From Flavobacterium aurantiibacter (GTDB taxonomy: Bacteria > Bacteroidota > Bacteroidia > Flavobacteriales > Flavobacteriaceae): DNA of 46,431 nucleotides. A program made the position numbers and the translations under genes. The stretch spans positions 1 through 46,431 of the forward strand of contig NZ_NOXX01000197.1 of assembly GCF_002251775.1 (NCBI RefSeq), in the 5' to 3' direction. The notes beneath the pieces are model-generated. The model was not told where the DNA came from, did no database searches, and was given only the letters and a program-made list of their open reading frames with translations. Shown piece by piece: positions 45,263 to 46,431 of the stretch; positions within the stretch are counted from its first letter, which is position 1, and every line of letters begins with the position of its first letter.

Positions 45263-45571
45263 AGCAACGCGAAGGTTTAAAATGATTCCCTGTTTTTAAG
45301 TCGGCCTTTTCCTAAAAAATGCGCCATTTTGTGCATTGAACGTTCGCTTCATTCTCAAACGACTTGTTAACGCTTGGTCAACGATTCGTAAAGAGTGGTA
45401 ATTCAAATTGCTAAATATCAGTTACTTAAAAACAAAGTTTCGATAGTAGCATAATTTGGCACACGCATGCTGGTCAATTTCGGCATGTGCTTTGGATATT
45501 CGTATACAATTCAAATTTTGAATTCGAGAAAACCGAAAATCGAAAGAGTAGGAAGTTTTAAAATTTTAGAA

Positions 45572-46150
45572 ATGATGAAAACTATTACTTTACACCTGTT
45601 CGTAGCTTTAACCTTGGGAACCCTGACAACGGCTACTGCTTTTAACGATTTTCCTTGCGCTGTCGAAAACGCGGAACCTTTTGTTTTCACTGAAAGAGGA
45701 ATCGACTTTTACGTTTTTCCTGACGGGCAATTCGATTTCAATACGAGGCCAGAGACAACCGGCGATTATTACTATCGCAAAGCTGGAACCCGCGCTCAAG
45801 CTCGAGGCAGAAACCAGGTCGAGGTAAACTACGGCGTTCGCATTGAGCACGATGCATTCGGACGTGTTCGCAGAGTTGGAAACGTATTTATCAACTACGA
45901 CGCCTTCGATCGTGTGAACCGCATTGGTACTGTGTATATGCGCTACAACCGTTTCGCGATGAGTCAGATTAGCGGTTTGCGAATTGAGTACGATCGCCGA
46001 GGAAACATCGTCAATTTTGTAGGCGACATTCGAAGACGCACCTACTACAACGGTTACGATTACGGCTATAACACCCATGAATACCAAGACGATACGTATT
46101 ACTACTACCGCGCCGATGGTACTCGTGGAAAAATGAACACTAAAAATTAA
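45572..46150 (+). CDS. Exported Tyr/Arg-rich repeat-like protein of unknown function
   Basis: 192 residues from ATG 45572 (MMKTITLHLFVALTLGTLTTATAF, a signal peptide). The open frame continues back to 45467, but the added part lacks a signal. The mature protein contains tandem units of the type VEVNYGVRIEHDAFGRVRRVGNVFINYDAFDRVNRIGTVYMRYNRF, each giving a short beta-hairpin with a D/N-x-x-G-R-V turn. It ends with a Tyr-rich tail (TYYNGYDYGYNTHEYQDDTYYYY). The pattern is like YD-repeat or RHS-like beta-hairpins, or small periplasmic proteins of Bacteroidetes. Role unknown. A terminator follows. Confidence 0.7.
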   Translation: MMKTITLHLFVALTLGTLTTATAFNDFPCAVENAEPFVFTERGIDFYVFPDGQFDFNTRPETTGDYYYRKAGTRAQARGRNQVEVNYGVRIEHDAFGRVRRVGNVFINYDAFDRVNRIGTVYMRYNRFAMSQISGLRIEYDRRGNIVNFVGDIRRRTYYNGYDYGYNTHEYQDDTYYYYRADGTRGKMNTKN

Positions 46151-46188
46151 AAGATCTTTAAATAGTTATGATTGGTTGATTGAGGAAG

Positions 46189-46217
46189 AGGCCTTCGGAA
46201 ACGGAGGTCTTTTTTTT
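46189..46217 (+). terminator. Rho-independent terminator
   Basis: AGGCCTTCG pairs with CGGAGGTCT around a GAAA loop, followed by eight T residues. It ends the exported-protein gene. Confidence 0.85.
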
Positions 46218-46239
46218 GGGAGATTTTGAGATTGAGAGA

Positions 46240-46425
46240 TTTCGAGATTTAAAGATTGGCCTTCGACAAGCTCAGGCACCGAACAACGATACTTGGTTAG
46301 GTTGGGGAAATGAAACGTAAAAGGGTGAATTCATCGAAGTCTTAATACTTAATACTCCAATCTTGATACTAAAAATGCTTTGCGAACTTTGCGTAAATCT
46401 TCGTGTTCTTTGCGGTTAAAAATTC
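46240..46425. repeat. Cluster of dispersed intergenic repeat motifs
   Basis: The final 200 bases hold CCTTCGACAAGCTCAGGCACC (46261-46280 region), a motif very abundant in intergenic DNA of Bacteroidetes. They also hold TAATACTTAATACT and GCTTTGCGAACTTTGCGTAA followed by TTCTTTGCGGTTAAA. I know these short families from memory as recurrent non-coding repeats. No gene is seen here; the region is cut by the window end. Confidence 0.5.
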
Positions 46426-46431
46426 AACAAG

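Overview
The window looks like chromosomal DNA of a member of Flavobacteriia (Bacteroidetes), probably Flavobacteriaceae. The reasons are a gldI gliding lipoprotein gene next to an NrnA-type phosphoesterase and two cyclophilin-FKBP fusion isomerases, fused alpha/beta 2-oxoacid dehydrogenase E1 genes, a BatA-domain protein followed by a dihydroorotase-like gene, UvrA and OxyR/KatG of flavobacterial type, and start sites preceded by the Bacteroidetes -7 box TAnnTTTG with no clear Shine-Dalgarno sequence. Assignments come from reading motifs and remembered family features; no database search was run.

Layout. Positions 1-6000: two paralogous E1 fusions on opposite strands, a small secreted protein and a TauE-like exporter. 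6000-10800: an Fe(II)/2OG-type oxygenase, then a tight cluster (SUI1/YciH, nucleoside phosphorylase, substrate-binding protein, membrane-anchored transglutaminase) facing ung. 10800-16000: Smr-less MutS2, a DUF393 thiol protein, a dicarboxylate symporter, a dispersed repeat and aroC. 16000-20600: nrnA, gldI and two peptidyl-prolyl isomerases. 20600-28600: a small protein, BatA protein, dihydroorotase-like protein without metal ligands, membrane protein, esterase, an inverted-repeat intergenic region, MBL-fold hydrolase and a large conserved protein. 28600-34300: bcp, nth without Fe-S cysteines, a 47-residue protein, an ECF sigma factor, uvrA and a small ORF. 34300-38050: a membrane protein, oxyR and katG with a predicted export signal.

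The most interesting part is a compact accessory island between katG and a CDP-alcohol phosphotransferase gene (about 38051-44007). It is visibly more AT-rich than its surroundings and carries five closely packed genes on the minus strand: XRE regulator, compact SF1 helicase ending in a putative sliding-clamp-binding peptide, a 585-residue protein of unknown family, a SAM-methyltransferase-like protein and an ALKBH8-like AlkB dioxygenase. The spacings run from a 1-base overlap to 12 bases, so it is almost certainly one operon, probably controlled by its own XRE protein. Both ends carry long imperfect hairpins next to the octamer GCGTTGGC, and an orphan rightward terminator just beyond the right end looks like the one katG lost on insertion. 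I do not know a named system with this gene set. A mobile nucleic-acid modification, repair or anti-phage module is the best inference, with function unproven.

Elsewhere the genes are mostly ordinary core functions. Several carry lineage-specific losses of canonical residues: the thiamine-diphosphate motif of one E1, the metal ligands of the dihydroorotase homologue, the Fe-S cluster of Nth and the Smr domain of MutS2. Intergenic dispersed repeats occur at 14750-14894, 25381-25496, around 16140-16180 and at 46240-46425.
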